Of a stretch of 64,000 nt of DNA, positions 36,001 through 46,929 are shown in pieces. A program made the translations under genes and the position numbers. The stretch lies in the NCBI GenBank assembly GCA_959347315.1, contig OY365809.1:1076148-1140147 (forward strand). The letters are read 5' to 3'. The stretch's first letter is position 1. Every line of letters starts with the position of its first letter. The stretch is from Bimastos eiseni (Eukaryota; Annelida; Clitellata; Crassiclitellata; Lumbricidae). The notes below the pieces were generated by a model. That model was not told where the DNA came from and did no database searches. It saw nothing but the letters and a program-made list of their open reading frames with translations.

Positions 36001-39000
36001 CCACACATATGTACCAAACAAACAAGCAACACATCTGCAGTACAAAAGTTAAAACAAACATAGCACAGTGCAACGTCATTACTAAACCCAAGCCAAGCGG
36101 TTCCATGCCACAAGCAAATGGCGCATTAACCCTAGCCATGCAACAACCACAATTCAACCAATATGACCAAAATTCGACCACAACCAAATCTCATATCACT
36201 CATACAACCGAATCTGTTCCAAAAACAGCTTTGCCATAAAAGTCAACTTTTCATGTACAGAAACCACATATTGCATCATGAGCACAATAACATGATTTTC
36301 TAGTTCAATGTCCAAACCACACAATTACCAGAGAAAGTTATGGGCATAAAGTATCCAGCCCAGAGTAGACTCGTTCAGGCCATGTGGAAGATGGAATACT
36401 GCTGGAAAAGTGAACAGTTAGCACTAATTTTGCATGACACAGCTCACGACAACATCTTCCTGCCGACCTCAGCCTCCTCTCTTCGGCCATGGCAACAATC
36501 TGGCCACAGTAACTGTGCTGTACTACTAGACAGCCAATGTTGATGACCGCTCTGGTTATATCGGTGTCTGATATTCTGGTGCTAATTCTAACAGTGCAGG
36601 CACTCATAGTGTGAGCACTGTGATTTAAAACATTCCACTACTTCCTGATAGCACATCTCTTCAAACACATGGTCATTTAAATAGCCAAACGCATGGTCAT
36701 TTAAATAGCCAAACGCATGGTCATTTAAATAGCAGTTGCTTAATGACAGTTCTTCGAAGTATTTAAAGCAGGTTGAGAAGCAAGAGACACTACTAAATGC
36801 AGCAGAATACTTTGCTGAAATCAGAAAATCTTCTTCAGGAACTTCTGGTGCCCTGCTGAATTTGTACATCACGCAGGACAATTGGGATCCACCTGAACCA
36901 AGCCCCCATTTACATCTCACAATGCATGCCTAGAAATAGCCCCAACCCCAGAGAACTTCATTGCCTATCTATCCCATGTTTGGCCTCATAAAAAGACGAA
37001 GAGCAGTACCTAAAGCTAAACAAGAGGCAGTCATGGGCGTGAAGTGTTAGCAACCTAATATTCTTAGCCTCGGCATATGAGGACAAGTGACCAGTCTTCT
37101 ACTTCACCGTCTTCCCACCGACAGCGTGCGGTCGGTGTACTCGTCATACCCGAGTTTGCTTTGGGGCACAATCATGAGATGCGGACAAGGATTTGATCCT
37201 CTGCCCTCTCAATTGACAGTCCAGCACGCTAACCACTGCACTATCGAGCAACCCCTTGCTTCATCAAATCAACAACATCAATAACCTACAAAGGAGTCAC
37301 TAACATTTATATGCTTTCATATCTACCCATACTCTGGTTTTTATTGTAAATTCATTTAAAATATGATGTGCTAAGTTCTATAGCTACCGGTATTAGTAAC
37401 CTTTGTCAACAAAAAATGACCATAATTACTTTAGTATGGACATTGTTATAGACAAACTAGGAGCTGAAAAAAAAATTAGTATCAAAAATTCCAGTCAAGT
37501 TAATCAGGGTTAAAGTTTTTTGTACTTTTTATTATCATTATTGATATTAATATAGTAATAGAATTAATCAACAACAAGATAAGAAAATAGACACAGACTA
37601 ATTTTTAACCCAACATACTGTTATCAAAAATATAGTTAACCAGGATGACAGTTTTAATTCAGGAATTTATTATTTTATGCATTACATAAGAAGAGAAGTG
37701 GTAAGAAAGGCATCAGACACCTAAGGGCTCATGGGGTTGTTGATTGTTTGATTGTCATTGCAGAAAGTCATCATTGTTATTTTTATCATGCATAAAAATG
37801 TCTCATTATTGTTGCCATTATCATCAAAGCTAATCAACAAGATATCACAATAATATTTGAAGTCTAATTATGCAGCCGTGGAGACAGCATTAATACTGGT
37901 GTAATGGGTCACTAAGTTTTTCCAGTATTTTGATAACTCAACAGCTTAAACTAAACACAAAAGGGAGAATTTTAATTCTAAGTTAAGAGAATATTTTAAT
38001 GTATACACAGGGAATATTTCAATTCTAAGTTAAGAGAACATTTAATATTCTAAAAATAACAGCACATTTTAATTCCAAATTAAGGTAACAATGCAATTCC
38101 AAGTTAAGAGAACATTTTTATTATAACCTTTGGGAACATTTCAATTGTAAATTAAAGAAACACATAACTCTAAGGTAAGGTAACACTTTAATTCTAACCT
38201 TTTGGAACATCTTAATCAAGCAAACATTTTATTCTAAGTTATGGGAACACTGTAACTCTAATCGCATGAACGTTTTATCTCAGAAAATCTAGAAGGCATT
38301 TTGAAGTGAAGAGGGGAGAGAGAGAGTGGCATTGGAAATTGTACCTAGCTGGAATGACGTGTAGTCCTTGGACCATCCGAGGCGGACGATGTGTGGATCA
38401 GTCTCCTGGTGATCCTCTCCGAAGTCTACCTCGAGGTTCTCTGTTATACGTACTTCATAACAAACCTGAAACGACGCTTGCAGCTCTAGCATTGTCCAGC
38501 ATATTCTCAAGAATCGAATCACAATCTGATAAAGGCATGCAGTAGGGCAAAGTGTTTAACCCAGACAGAAACCATTGCAAGACCTCTGAAGTGCTATGCA
38601 AACACTCGCTATTTGCGATGAGCGCTTTAAACTATCGGTAAGACAGAAAGTAGTAGCGGGAAGTCTTTAGAGTGACACAGTGATTAACAGACTTGCAAGA
38701 TTTCTGCAACACTGTGAGAGTGCTTCCTTGAGTTATCAAGAAACTTTAAAATTGCAGACAGAAAATCAGCCAAGACTTTACACAGAGATAGACAAAACAC
38801 TCAAATGAGCTGAGGCTCCTTTTTATTTCAGGTTACTTAAAATTGAACACAAAACAGCAGGCAGAGATTTTCAAAGAGAATTTTACAGAATCCAACTGCA
38901 CACCTTGGAAGGCCTTCAGAGGTCTCTTTGTTCCAAAAAGAAGTATCACTATGGCCAAAACTTGATATTCTGTCACCCTATGATATGCCCTTTCCTCATC

Positions 39001-42000
39001 CCTGCATGTTACAATTCTTTCTCAGTCTCTTCCTACACCACACTTTCTCCTTAAAACCTTTTTTTACTACTGGGATTTTCGCACTCGGAGCGCTGCTGAA
39101 TGGTTGTGAGTGGCCCTATATAAATCAGTAAATAAAACACAATAAAGATTTTACCAATGCTTATTTAGTACAAAAGACTCTACACTAAGTTGGTTAAGTG
39201 TAATTGGCACACTAGTTAGCAGTTCAATAACAGTAAAAAGATAAACAGCAGCATATAGACATGGGTTAATAAGTTTCACCTGAAGGAATAACGGAACAAC
39301 ATTATCATGTAAAGCAGGAGAGAATTTGGCGGGCAAAGTAGAGAACAGCTTTACATGGCAGACTAAGATAATAGCACAGCTGGTTCTAGAACCCAGTTCC
39401 TCAGCCTGGGTCGGTCTCTCAACACCTAAAAACCTTCTGTCGATTCTGAAAAATCAAAGGTGCATTAAAAGGAATTTCCAGTTCAGTTGGTCGACGCTGA
39501 AAGAACCAAGAAGACCAGTGAAGAAATGACTTCCACTACCATTCTAACACAAAATGCAAAGTCAAAGAGGAGACAATTCAGACTACTTCTATGGTACTAG
39601 CAGCACAACGCAACCCATCGCTAATGTAACAATTTAAGGGCATCATAAGTACGATGTGTTACACTGTAAAAACAGTTGGTAATAGTTGAAAGATGACAAA
39701 CAAACACTTAGAATAACGAGTTCCTGATGCTAATCTCATTATGTTACTACAACTAGCAAGATGCTGTAACCGTTGTCATGATCCATTGTAATGAGCACCT
39801 CATGTCACAATAAATTTATTACACAGGTATTTTATCTTCGTGACCCTTACAACTACAAGATGTGTGACAATTTTCAAAACGAGGCAAATAATCCTAAAGT
39901 AGAAGAAGAAATATCAAATACTTTCCACTTCTCTAAACTAATTTTCAACAGAATCCTTGAAAAGGAATCTCCAGGTGTAAAGGCTTGATGTTACACACTA
40001 ATGTAGGAGGATCCAAGCAACAAGAAGTTGTCAAGAACTATTTACCACATTTGTTCCAATGATCTCTACTTGGCTTTAACAATAAAAATAATAAAGTATA
40101 AAAATGACTAGTAGCTAACAAAAGTGCTAATTTTTACATAGTCCTAGACAACATTAAGAGATCTATAATCGTAATTTACCAATCAAACATAATCCGCAAT
40201 AATAATAAAATAAATAATAAACTTGAAGATATCCTAGGCAGACATGAAAAATAGCAAACATTGCAGTAAAATTAATCAGTAACTATAATAATGATGATAA
40301 TAATAACAATAAAAGGGGTAGGTGTGACCATTGGCAAGCCACTAGTGGTACTCTATGTTTTAAATGAATGGTCAAGACTAAATTGGCCCAACTGTATTGC
40401 AATAGCTTGTTAACAATGAATGATTATTATACTAAAAGGAGTGTATGACTGGCCAGTAGGTGGGATGGGTCAGTCAATTGAGGACTTTGATTCTGCCTTG
40501 GTACTTTTGTCTCATTTATTGACCTATATCCTAAAGCTACATCAAGTCAGAGGTTGTCCAAAGGAGGTCAGAGTCACAGAGGTTGTCCAAAGGAGGTCAG
40601 AGACTGGTTCCCAGAGGCTCAGAGGAGGCAGAGCAGGTGCTATGGCAGGTGTCATTAATGTCCAGAATTGCAAGGTGGAGTTATCAGGTTTAAGTTAATT
40701 CAGCTCTTCAATATGAATAATAACAAATATTCTGGAATTATCAGTCAGTATGGTGGCATCGTGCAACTCCTCTGTATTACTGGTAAGCGGAATACTATTC
40801 TCGGCACACAGCTTCCTTAGTACGCTACTGTTCTAGAACAGCCTTCCACTTAGTAGGTTGTTGTTTTGACCACACAGTACACAACTGGTGAAAACAAAGT
40901 CAGATTAGTCAGACGTAGTTTTTTTAATAGTAATTAATTAATTGTAAAGAGCATGTGTTTTCAGAGTTTAACTGCAACATTTAAAATTAATCTGTTCATT
41001 CACTGAATTACAGAATATTCCAAGCATGCAGAGAATTAAGAGGGCAACAATAAACCTAATGGGTTAAACCCATCATCTGTATAATCGGCAATAAGTTGTA
41101 CGCATTAGTACTACTAAATAACTTGTAATTAACCAGCAGATAAAATGTGAAACAACTCTAATTGTAATTGTAAACTTATATAGAGCCACTCGCAATCAGA
41201 GGTGGAATCACTCTTAAGTGATTATGCTGTCAGAAGTTCAATCAAAAGCCAAGTGGAAGCTTTTATATTGGAATCTTGTGAAGAAACATTACAAGAGTCT
41301 CAGTTACGTTACGGCAGTTGTCACGGATAGCAACAGGGAAAAGGGAGATATGAGAGGAGAATTATATCATACTTATGAACCAGTCATTCATTTACAACCA
41401 TTACCATCATTATAAGCCAGCAATAAACAAATTGGTGATCAAAACAAGTACATAGAAACTGCACAGCTTACATGCATATGTACATACCTACATACATAGG
41501 ATCAATTTTAAGTAGAGTCAAATTTATTATCATATAGAGAAAAGAATATAATTTCTTTAATCAGACTTAGCTCAATATGACGGCCATTGTGTATCCTAAA
41601 TATTCCATGTTCCCTCGATAGGTCTACTAAGTAAAGTAGCTCATGGAACTTTTTAAAATGCCTTTTTATGTCATGGGGGAAGGTAAACCTACAATTAGGC
41701 AAACCAGGCATTCATTCAATGCAGCATGAGGTTTGGCATCAGTAGAAGGTAAGGTATATCAGTTAGAGGCAAGGTATCAGTCAGAGTTACCGCAAGAAGA
41801 GAAAACGCCTAGTGCGCAATACACTTCCGTGAAATTATAATGGCGTTAATTATGTGTGGCAAGCGATCCAGCACAGTTCAACATATGTCCATTAGATTCA
41901 TTCTCAATACAACTCAGTAGGACTCGACAACTAAGGACATCAGATCACAATCATCATGTTGCTAAGCCTTTAGGCAAAAGAGTGCAAATAACCAGTTGAA

Positions 42001-45000
42001 AAACTGTTTAAACGTCCTTCTGTCTTGGTTGAGATTAAGTGCTTTCATAATTAACCTGCTTCCAAATGTTGATGAAACAGCAGATGACACATGGAAAGAA
42101 GGATGTCTGATGGTTTAGTAGAAAACAACCATTCAAAAGGATTTCAGTAAATTGGAAAGATAGAATAAAATTTACACTGGATATAAAGACAAGTAAAATT
42201 AGATATGTGTAGAACCCAATAATTATTATTACTAGCTGTTATTAACCCGTGAACAATCACGGGTTGGATAATATTATAGCTTACGATTCAACTGTAACTG
42301 GTACAGTTCATTCTAGCTGTGAATAATCACGGGTCATCTTGATTTTAACATTGCTATAGTAGTGGTGAAGACACTTTGACGCAGAGATAAATTAGGCGTA
42401 CACATTAATTTTGCGAAACGGTCGACGAGCTGTGCGTCACCTACACTGCAAGTTTGCAGCAGTCAATACTAAAATACGCAAAAAATACACATTACCCATT
42501 AAGTTTCCGTTTAGTTTTAATAATTGCAAATATACTTACATTACACGATGAATTTAACTTTAATAACTGCACATATATATATATACTCACATAGACGCGA
42601 ATAAAAAAGTTTTGAAACGTGGATCGAATGTTTGTTTACAGTGACTTTTGTAAATATTTTGGTCAACTTCAGTCCAATCATGCGCTTTTGTGCTGCAAAT
42701 ATTTAGGTCAACTTCTGTCCAATCACGCGGCTTAGATATGACGGACAAAGCACCTGACTTAGGTAATTATATAGATAGATTATTAATTAAATTTGTAATG
42801 CGCACAAGGTCACACTGAAATGTGAATCTGAAATATGAATCCGACAGTCAGTCACCAGGAGAAGATGCACTTTGATTGCCAAATCCTTGACAGCCAAGGA
42901 GAAATAGTGAGTTTTGAGTCTCTTTTTGAAGAAAAGGGAGTGAATTTGAGCTACGAAGAGAGAGAGAGTGGCAGTCGATTTCTTTCCTTAGGAGCAGAGG
43001 TATGAAATGCATGAGAGCCTACCACTGTTAAGAGAAGATGCTCTTACAAAACTATTATTAAAGCAGATATTCTAAAAGTAAATTATTTGGGGAATAAGCA
43101 AGCTTAAAGTACAAATATTAACAATCATTGATAATATTGATAAAAATAAATATTAATAAATGCTACCAAATTTAAAATGTTAGCAGTAACCTAGAATAGA
43201 ATCACACTGAACACATCTTTGATGAAAGAAACTTTCACTGGATTCCAGCAGAAATCTAAGAGAAACTGCAAACATTAGCTAAATCACGTCTTTAATTCAC
43301 ACTTCAAAGGTTCAGCGTTTAACTCACAATTACACATAAGCTCCAATGCAAAACCTGAAAGAGAGAGAGAGAGACAGAGAGAGATATCAACTGGTGAAGA
43401 CAATGAAGCGTACTGATACTTATATAAATCAAGGCAACAACAATACACATAAACCATGTAACCATAGCAACAACAGAACATACCATGTAGCCATGGCAAC
43501 ACAGAACACATAAACTTTGGTAACAATAGTACACAGGGACAGTGGCATTAACTAAGTACTGTAACCGTGGCAACAGCCGTCAACAAAGACCCTATCTGCA
43601 TGAAATTAACCTAGAGGAATGGTACATACCTTGCCAGAGCAGACTCCGTACGTAGCTCGAACACCTGCCCAGCAGAAGCAGAACCCTGGCGGCTTGGTCA
43701 TCGCCTCGGCTGAATAGCTACAGCATACAAATCATCCCATAACGTATTTTACACTTCTGTAAAGGCGCTATATAAAAATATATGACGAACAGTCATCACC
43801 CTCTACTGGTTCACCTAACAGTGCAAATGCGAGTCTTTGCCTTCATTGGCCGTGCATCACGGAACCTGTTCGGCAGTGTTCGCGGCTACGACTCCTACTC
43901 CCTACACTCACATGACTGTGTTATTCCACAGGCAAACGATATAGCATTAAATCCTTTTTTAATCAGAATGCAGTACTTTTAAATGTATTGTACACCAGAG
44001 TGCAGATGTACGGTTGGTTTAATATAGCATTTTATACTTACTTACTTTCAAGAAGTGAAATGAAGACATTCTGCACTTGAGTTTCTTTGGTCAAGGGTTG
44101 CATCACCCTTTGGTCGACTACCCATGGACTTCTGACTGCCCCTTGTAAGCATACTGCCACAGCTGAGTTTCATTCATCCATTCATAACAGAGATTTATAT
44201 AGTGCCCCTTCAAGACTACTACTCAGGAGCGCTCCCGACTCCAGCACGTTTAAAAAGAACAGTTTTAAGGCACGTATAAAATGAGACTCAGTGGACCCTA
44301 GGTGACAACCGTAACGCCAACGGAAGCATGTTCCAGAGCGAAGGGCCAACCACTGAGAAGGCACGATTCTGTTTGGTAGTTGTACGGGCAAATGGAACAA
44401 TGAGCATGCCTCCTCGCTCAGTAGAGCATAGAGAGCGGCGACCCAGCAAACTCAAAGTAGAGTAACAGAGGTCGCGAAGATAGACAGGAGGGAAGCATTG
44501 CCTATGTTGGACTCATTCTCGGGAGTTGTGACTTTAGACCCTCAGTTTGTCCCTTCCAGTTTCATGAGCGTCCGAAGTCTGTGCTACTCGACATTGCTTT
44601 CACTGATGGGTTCATTCTTGAAATGGCACTGTATAAATGTAAAGTACAATTAGAAGAAGCAACCAACCTGTCTTTCAAGATTTCGAGATGCAAGTCCGAG
44701 TTGTAGAAATCGAGCACGGTTCGCTCGAAATCGACGACTGACTCATCAGGATCGCACTCGTGTTCGCTGTAGGGGACAATGGCCTGCTCAGGCATACTAC
44801 AATTTAACACAATGCGCAACTAATTATTACTGTTAATTGGCAATGTGTAAAATGCCCAGGCCCAGCAAAGGCAAGTTGTAATCACTTCAACATCCAGATG
44901 CCCAATCTAAGTTAATAGCATGTTCTTGTAATTCAATTACGGTTGGTGCAGGATGGCCTAGTGGCTAGTATGCAGGATTGTTGATCGAGAGGTCAGTGCT

Positions 45001-46756
45001 TCAAATCCCAGACACAGGAGAGATCTGTTTTGTACCCCAATTGAGTGATAAAAACAGTCTCATTTCTTTACCATGAATCTTGCATTTAAAAAAATGACAA
45101 TAATCGTGCAAATACTTGAAAAATTAAAAATGTACTGTAATTTAAAATATACCTAAAAAAAAGACACAAAAACAGGCAAATTTCAAAACAAACATCAATA
45201 TAAAAATTGTAAAAATTCAAACACACATTAATTGCAAACATAAACATAAAAATATAAAAAAACATACAATAATTAAAAACTATACATAAAATTAAAATAT
45301 GTAAATATCATGCTAAGCTAATTACCTGCGATTTCTATGATCGATGTCAACATCCCCAAACGTTGTTGGCTTTGATTCAGTTGACCACTGCATCTGATCC
45401 GTCTGTTGACCGGCCCCAGGTTGACCGGCCCCAAAAGACGACGCCGAAGTCGGCGGCGCCTGTGCCATGAGATGCTGGCCCTGGAGCGACTGCGTAGGCA
45501 GCAGTGGAGGCGGCTCTTGGAAGGGATTCGCATGGGCCAGCATCATAGACTGTACACCTGGCTGTGACATCAGCAACTGCTGAGCAGGGTTGTAGAGGAA
45601 TGGGTGGCCCGAGGCAGCCATCGTCGGCTGAGCTAGGGCCATCTGGTGACCGATGAGGATATCCTGGCTATCGTCCTGACCTATAAATCAATCAATCAAT
45701 CAATTAATTAATTAATCAAATAATTTCTAGTTTCAGACATCAATCATCACAGGTGAAAACACATCAAGATTATCAATAAATATATGAAAACAAATACTAT
45801 TAATGTACAAGATGAATCACAACAAAACACTGAAGCTCAAGAGTATGGGTAGGCCGGAAAGGGACATGTCCCACTGGTTCTGGTAGGCTTATACGCAGAA
45901 AAAGGCATGGCAATACGAGCAATAATAATTTAGATGAATATGGTTTGATAAAAATAAAATAATATGCAAAGCTATGTATTAAAAGACAAGAAGACAGAAG
46001 GTAGATGGTAATATACGGTTTGACCATTTTTAACAACAATAAATAAATATTTATACCAATTTTTGCATTTATAACTATGTACATAAAGTATAAGAGTATT
46101 TAACCGTCAGAGTTTGTAAGTAACAGAGTTAATAAATTACAAAGCATCTAGGCAACAGTTTATAAACCTCTCCATAGGATTTTCCGCCAGCCGCAAATGA
46201 ACTGCAACAATCATGCGGATAGCTCTAAAACAGCTACTGCGATGACTTTTGTCTTGAGGAATAGCCCCAGCCTCCTTGGCAAATCGAACCCCGTGACAGA
46301 ACGAGTAGGTCACCATTGCAATCGCTTACCTTCAAGAGACTGAGTGACAACGGCAGAGCCAGAGTCGGGTGGCGTACCAGACGAAGCCATTAGAGCAGAG
46401 GGGTCGACCGACTGAACCACCCCTCCGGGGATGACGTACATCCCCGGAATTCCTCCCATCTGTTGCGATGTCGGAACAAGATACCGCGCGACCGGGGGCA
46501 TCCCCGTGACGACCGTCTGACCGGGCTGGGACGCAAATCCCGGTGGTCCGATCCCGCGCAGCATGGCCGCGGCCTGGCTGGCATGCAGGGCAGAGGCCCC
46601 TGCTGACCCGGCCTGGCTCTGCGCCAGAAGTCCGGGAGGTGCGCCGAGCAATCCACGGATGGGCTGACCGAGGAATGGTCCAGGTTGCGAGGCGCCGTAC
46701 ACTGGGACAGCGCCTGTCGGCATCAGACCCTGTGCCTGGTAGAACTGGAAGTTCAT
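23704..46756 (-). CDS. HNRNPUL1: HNRNPUL1-like heterogeneous nuclear ribonucleoprotein (SPRY + P-loop kinase-like domain)
   Basis: Twelve coding exons on the minus strand join in phase to 1835 aa: 46756-46330, 45680-45326, 44796-44668, 43717-43630, 38465-38345, 31323-31074, 30617-30485, 30009-29793, 29312-29148, 28695-28563, 28016-27866, 27042-23704. A SPRY domain lies at about 285-475 and a P-loop polynucleotide-kinase-like domain at 502-680 with Walker A GLPGAGKT at 507-514. The core is closest, from memory, to HNRNPUL1 ([36 protein letters not shown]). Family members bind RNA and chromatin in the nucleus and act in RNA processing and DNA damage responses. The N-terminal SAP domain of relatives is absent. 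The C terminus (724-1835) is Gln/Pro/Gly-rich, then Arg-Asp repeats, then Pro/Gly/Arg-rich. Human HNRNPUL1 is about 856 aa, so this protein is roughly twice as long. Confidence 0.88.
27205..27450 (+). mobile_element. SINE-like repeat, copy 2
   Basis: Contains a tRNA-like head (TGTAGTTTAATGGACGCAGA, then B-box GAGTTCGATATCC) followed by the body shared with 5250-5460. Lies in the HNRNPUL1-like intron between exons 11 and 12. Confidence 0.55.
27866..28016 (-). CDS. HNRNPUL1: HNRNPUL1-like exon 11 (poly-Gln)
   Basis: Encodes [17 protein letters not shown] and then two Gln runs (six and five residues) around residues 690-715. The CAG-rich tract could vary in length between individuals. Acceptor TTATCAG, donor AATCCG|GTATG, ending in phase 0. 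Confidence 0.8.
28563..28695 (-). CDS. HNRNPUL1: HNRNPUL1-like exon 10
   Basis: Encodes [20 protein letters not shown] and [20 protein letters not shown]. Acceptor TTACCAG. The donor CAACT|GTACGA is weak by consensus, but it alone gives an open join that continues [11 protein letters not shown] as in relatives. Confidence 0.82.
29148..29312 (-). CDS. HNRNPUL1: HNRNPUL1-like exon 9
   Basis: Encodes [20 protein letters not shown] and [17 protein letters not shown]. The ILDQTNV block is a hallmark of the family. Acceptor AATGTAG, donor AGATG|GTAAG. Confidence 0.9.
29395..29780. repeat. Degenerate tandem repeat around ACATGTAAT
   Basis: Units such as ACATGTAATTGAAAAGTA and variants recur about ten times, with a perfect (AATC)n run at 29562-29587. 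Intronic. Confidence 0.6.
29793..30009 (-). CDS. HNRNPUL1: HNRNPUL1-like exon 8 (Walker A)
   Basis: Starts [15 protein letters not shown], the P-loop of the kinase-like domain (human HNRNPUL1 has GLPAAGKTTW, hnRNP U has [10 protein letters not shown]). It continues with [20 protein letters not shown] and CLNKLFQI. Acceptor GCTTTAG, donor GATTG|GTAAC. Confidence 0.9.
30485..30617 (-). CDS. HNRNPUL1: HNRNPUL1-like exon 7 (SPRY end)
   Basis: Encodes [20 protein letters not shown] and [20 protein letters not shown], matching VEFNFGQ and LPLxxRVRG of relatives. Acceptor CGTTTAG, donor GCGAG|GTACT, ending in phase 0. Confidence 0.87.
30686..30758 (+). repeat. 73-bp direct repeat, copy 1
   Basis: Matches 31430-31502 with about one mismatch (starts AAGCAATTACCGTAAGTTGC). 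The two copies lie on either side of HNRNPUL1-like exon 6. Confidence 0.85.
30775..30870 (+). mobile_element. tRNA-derived SINE head
   Basis: A-box-like GGGGGTAAGAGTAATGGGT and B-box-like GAGATCGATTCCTG are spaced as in a tRNA gene. There is no clean acceptor stem, so it is a SINE rather than a functional tRNA. Confidence 0.35.
31074..31323 (-). CDS. HNRNPUL1: HNRNPUL1-like exon 6 (SPRY core)
   Basis: Encodes [34 protein letters not shown] and [10 protein letters not shown], the conserved centre of the SPRY fold. Acceptor TTGACAG, donor CTGCAG|GTTCG. Confidence 0.87.
31430..31502 (+). repeat. 73-bp direct repeat, copy 2
   Basis: Second copy of 30686-30758. Recombination between the two would remove exon 6. 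Confidence 0.85.
31503..33732. other. Intron sequence without recognisable elements
   Basis: AT-rich. A minus-strand frame at 32058-32291 has a C-x-H-x-C-like stretch ([16 protein letters not shown]) reminiscent of retrotransposon C termini, too short to assign. Confidence 0.4.
33741..34291. mobile_element. Non-autonomous hAT element
   Basis: Starts TAGGGTTGTCAAT and ends ATTTTACATTCCTA, which pair as imperfect inverted termini. Both sides carry the same 8 bp, AACATGTT (33733-33740 and 34292-34299), a perfect target-site duplication of hAT length. The interior near both ends is rich in ACCGGTTTT-type sequence. No transposase frame. Intronic. Confidence 0.8.
36666..36735. repeat. Three tandem 24-bp units
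   Basis: Unit contains CATGGTCATTTAAATAGCC. Copies are identical or nearly so. Confidence 0.85.
37130..37262 (-). mobile_element. tRNA-derived SINE
   Basis: On the minus strand: A box TAGTGCAGTGGTTAGCGTGC and B box GGATCAAATCC, spaced like a tRNA. The stems are imperfect and the flanks repeat-like. Confidence 0.5.
38345..38465 (-). CDS. HNRNPUL1: HNRNPUL1-like exon 5 (SPRY)
   Basis: Encodes [15 protein letters not shown] and [17 protein letters not shown], matching the VCFEMKxxE and VRIGWS blocks. Acceptor GTTTCAG, donor GCTAG|GTACA. The upstream intron is about 5.2 kb and the downstream one about 7 kb, the longest of the gene. Confidence 0.85.
38466..42234. other. Intron sequence
   Basis: A duplicated AGAGGTTGTCCAAAGGAGGT segment lies at 40550-40605. 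A GCGCTGCTGAATGG...CCCTATATAAAT repeat end lies at 39090-39125. No coding exon is recognised. Confidence 0.4.
42235..42785 (-). mobile_element. Interspersed repeat with CCCGTG...CACGGG hairpins
   Basis: A perfect 9-bp hairpin (AACCCGTGA, loop, TCACGGGTT) lies at 42244-42265, and a related AATCACGGG lies at 42325. The far end is ATATAGATAGATT. A TCAACTTCWGTCCAATCA unit is duplicated at 42660-42725. The layout resembles retroelement-derived repeats of marine invertebrates. Identity uncertain. Confidence 0.35.
43458..43574 (+). promoter_or_regulatory. Three consensus RFX X-box motifs
   Basis: GTAACCATAGCAAC (43458), GTAGCCATGGCAAC (43487) and GTAACCGTGGCAAC (43561) each fit GTNRCC-NN-RGYAAC exactly. 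The first two are 29 bp apart inside a short tandem repeat. They lie in the intron between HNRNPUL1-like exons 4 and 5, about 5.7 kb from the CCDC81 start. Confidence 0.45.
43630..43717 (-). CDS. HNRNPUL1: HNRNPUL1-like exon 4 (SPRY start)
   Basis: Encodes [19 protein letters not shown], the WxGxRAxYGV block of hnRNP U SPRY domains. Acceptor GCTGTAG, donor GGCAAG|GTATG, ending in phase 0. Confidence 0.82.
44160..44520 (-). repeat. Interspersed repeat with TATATAGTGCCCC end
   Basis: Shares blocks with 28120-28270 (CCGTAACGCC, GGGCAAATGGAACMA, ATGCCTCC or CCTCC) and with 15835-15990 (GCCCCTTCAAG). Lies between exons 3 and 4. Confidence 0.45.
44668..44796 (-). CDS. HNRNPUL1: HNRNPUL1-like exon 3 (acidic lead into SPRY)
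   Basis: Encodes [20 protein letters not shown] and then [18 protein letters not shown], which matches the DTVVxLDTYxxDLHF block before SPRY in hnRNP U proteins. Acceptor AATTGTAG, donor GACAG|GTTGG, phase 2 to 2. Confidence 0.82.
44940..45080 (+). mobile_element. tRNA-derived SINE
   Basis: A box TGGCCTAGTGGCTAGTATGC and B box GCTTCAAATCCC are spaced like a tRNA. Followed by an AT-rich tail. Confidence 0.5.
45326..45680 (-). CDS. HNRNPUL1: HNRNPUL1-like exon 2
   Basis: Acceptor TTTATAG at 45681 and donor CGCAG|GTAAT restore phase 1 to phase 2. It encodes a Gln/Pro/Ala/Met-rich linker ([20 protein letters not shown]) before the SPRY region. Confidence 0.8.
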
Positions 46757-46765
46757 CTAAGCAGT
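46330..46765 (-). CDS. HNRNPUL1: HNRNPUL1-like exon with start codon
   Basis: The acceptor TTTCAG lies just upstream of 46765, giving 9 bases of 5' UTR (with a TAG directly before the ATG at 46756). The in-frame TAG fixes the N terminus. It encodes 142 residues of Gly/Pro/Ala/Gln-rich sequence beginning [15 protein letters not shown], with no SAP motif. Donor GAAG|GTAAGC leaves phase 1. Confidence 0.8.
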
Positions 46766-46929
46766 CTGAAACAAAGATGACATCATCTAAGAATGAGCTA
46801 TAATAATATTCATATACTTTCAAACTGACAAACTGCAGAATAACAAACATTAACAAATTATGACAAGTTATCAGAGGATTCAAATTTAACTGTCAACAGC
46901 CATTTAAGGCGCACCTTATATCATACATT

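Larger units (their letters stand above)
34300..38340. other. Intron sequence, mostly unremarkable
   Basis: Contains a three-fold 24-bp repeat (36666-36735) and a tRNA-derived SINE (37130-37262). From 37970 to 38280 a loose AATTCTAAGTTA(A)G repeat recurs. No exon of another gene is supported. Confidence 0.4.

Noticed and set aside
44940..45020. Functional tRNA gene
   Set aside because: A and B boxes are present but the acceptor and anticodon stems do not pair cleanly; SINE is the better reading.
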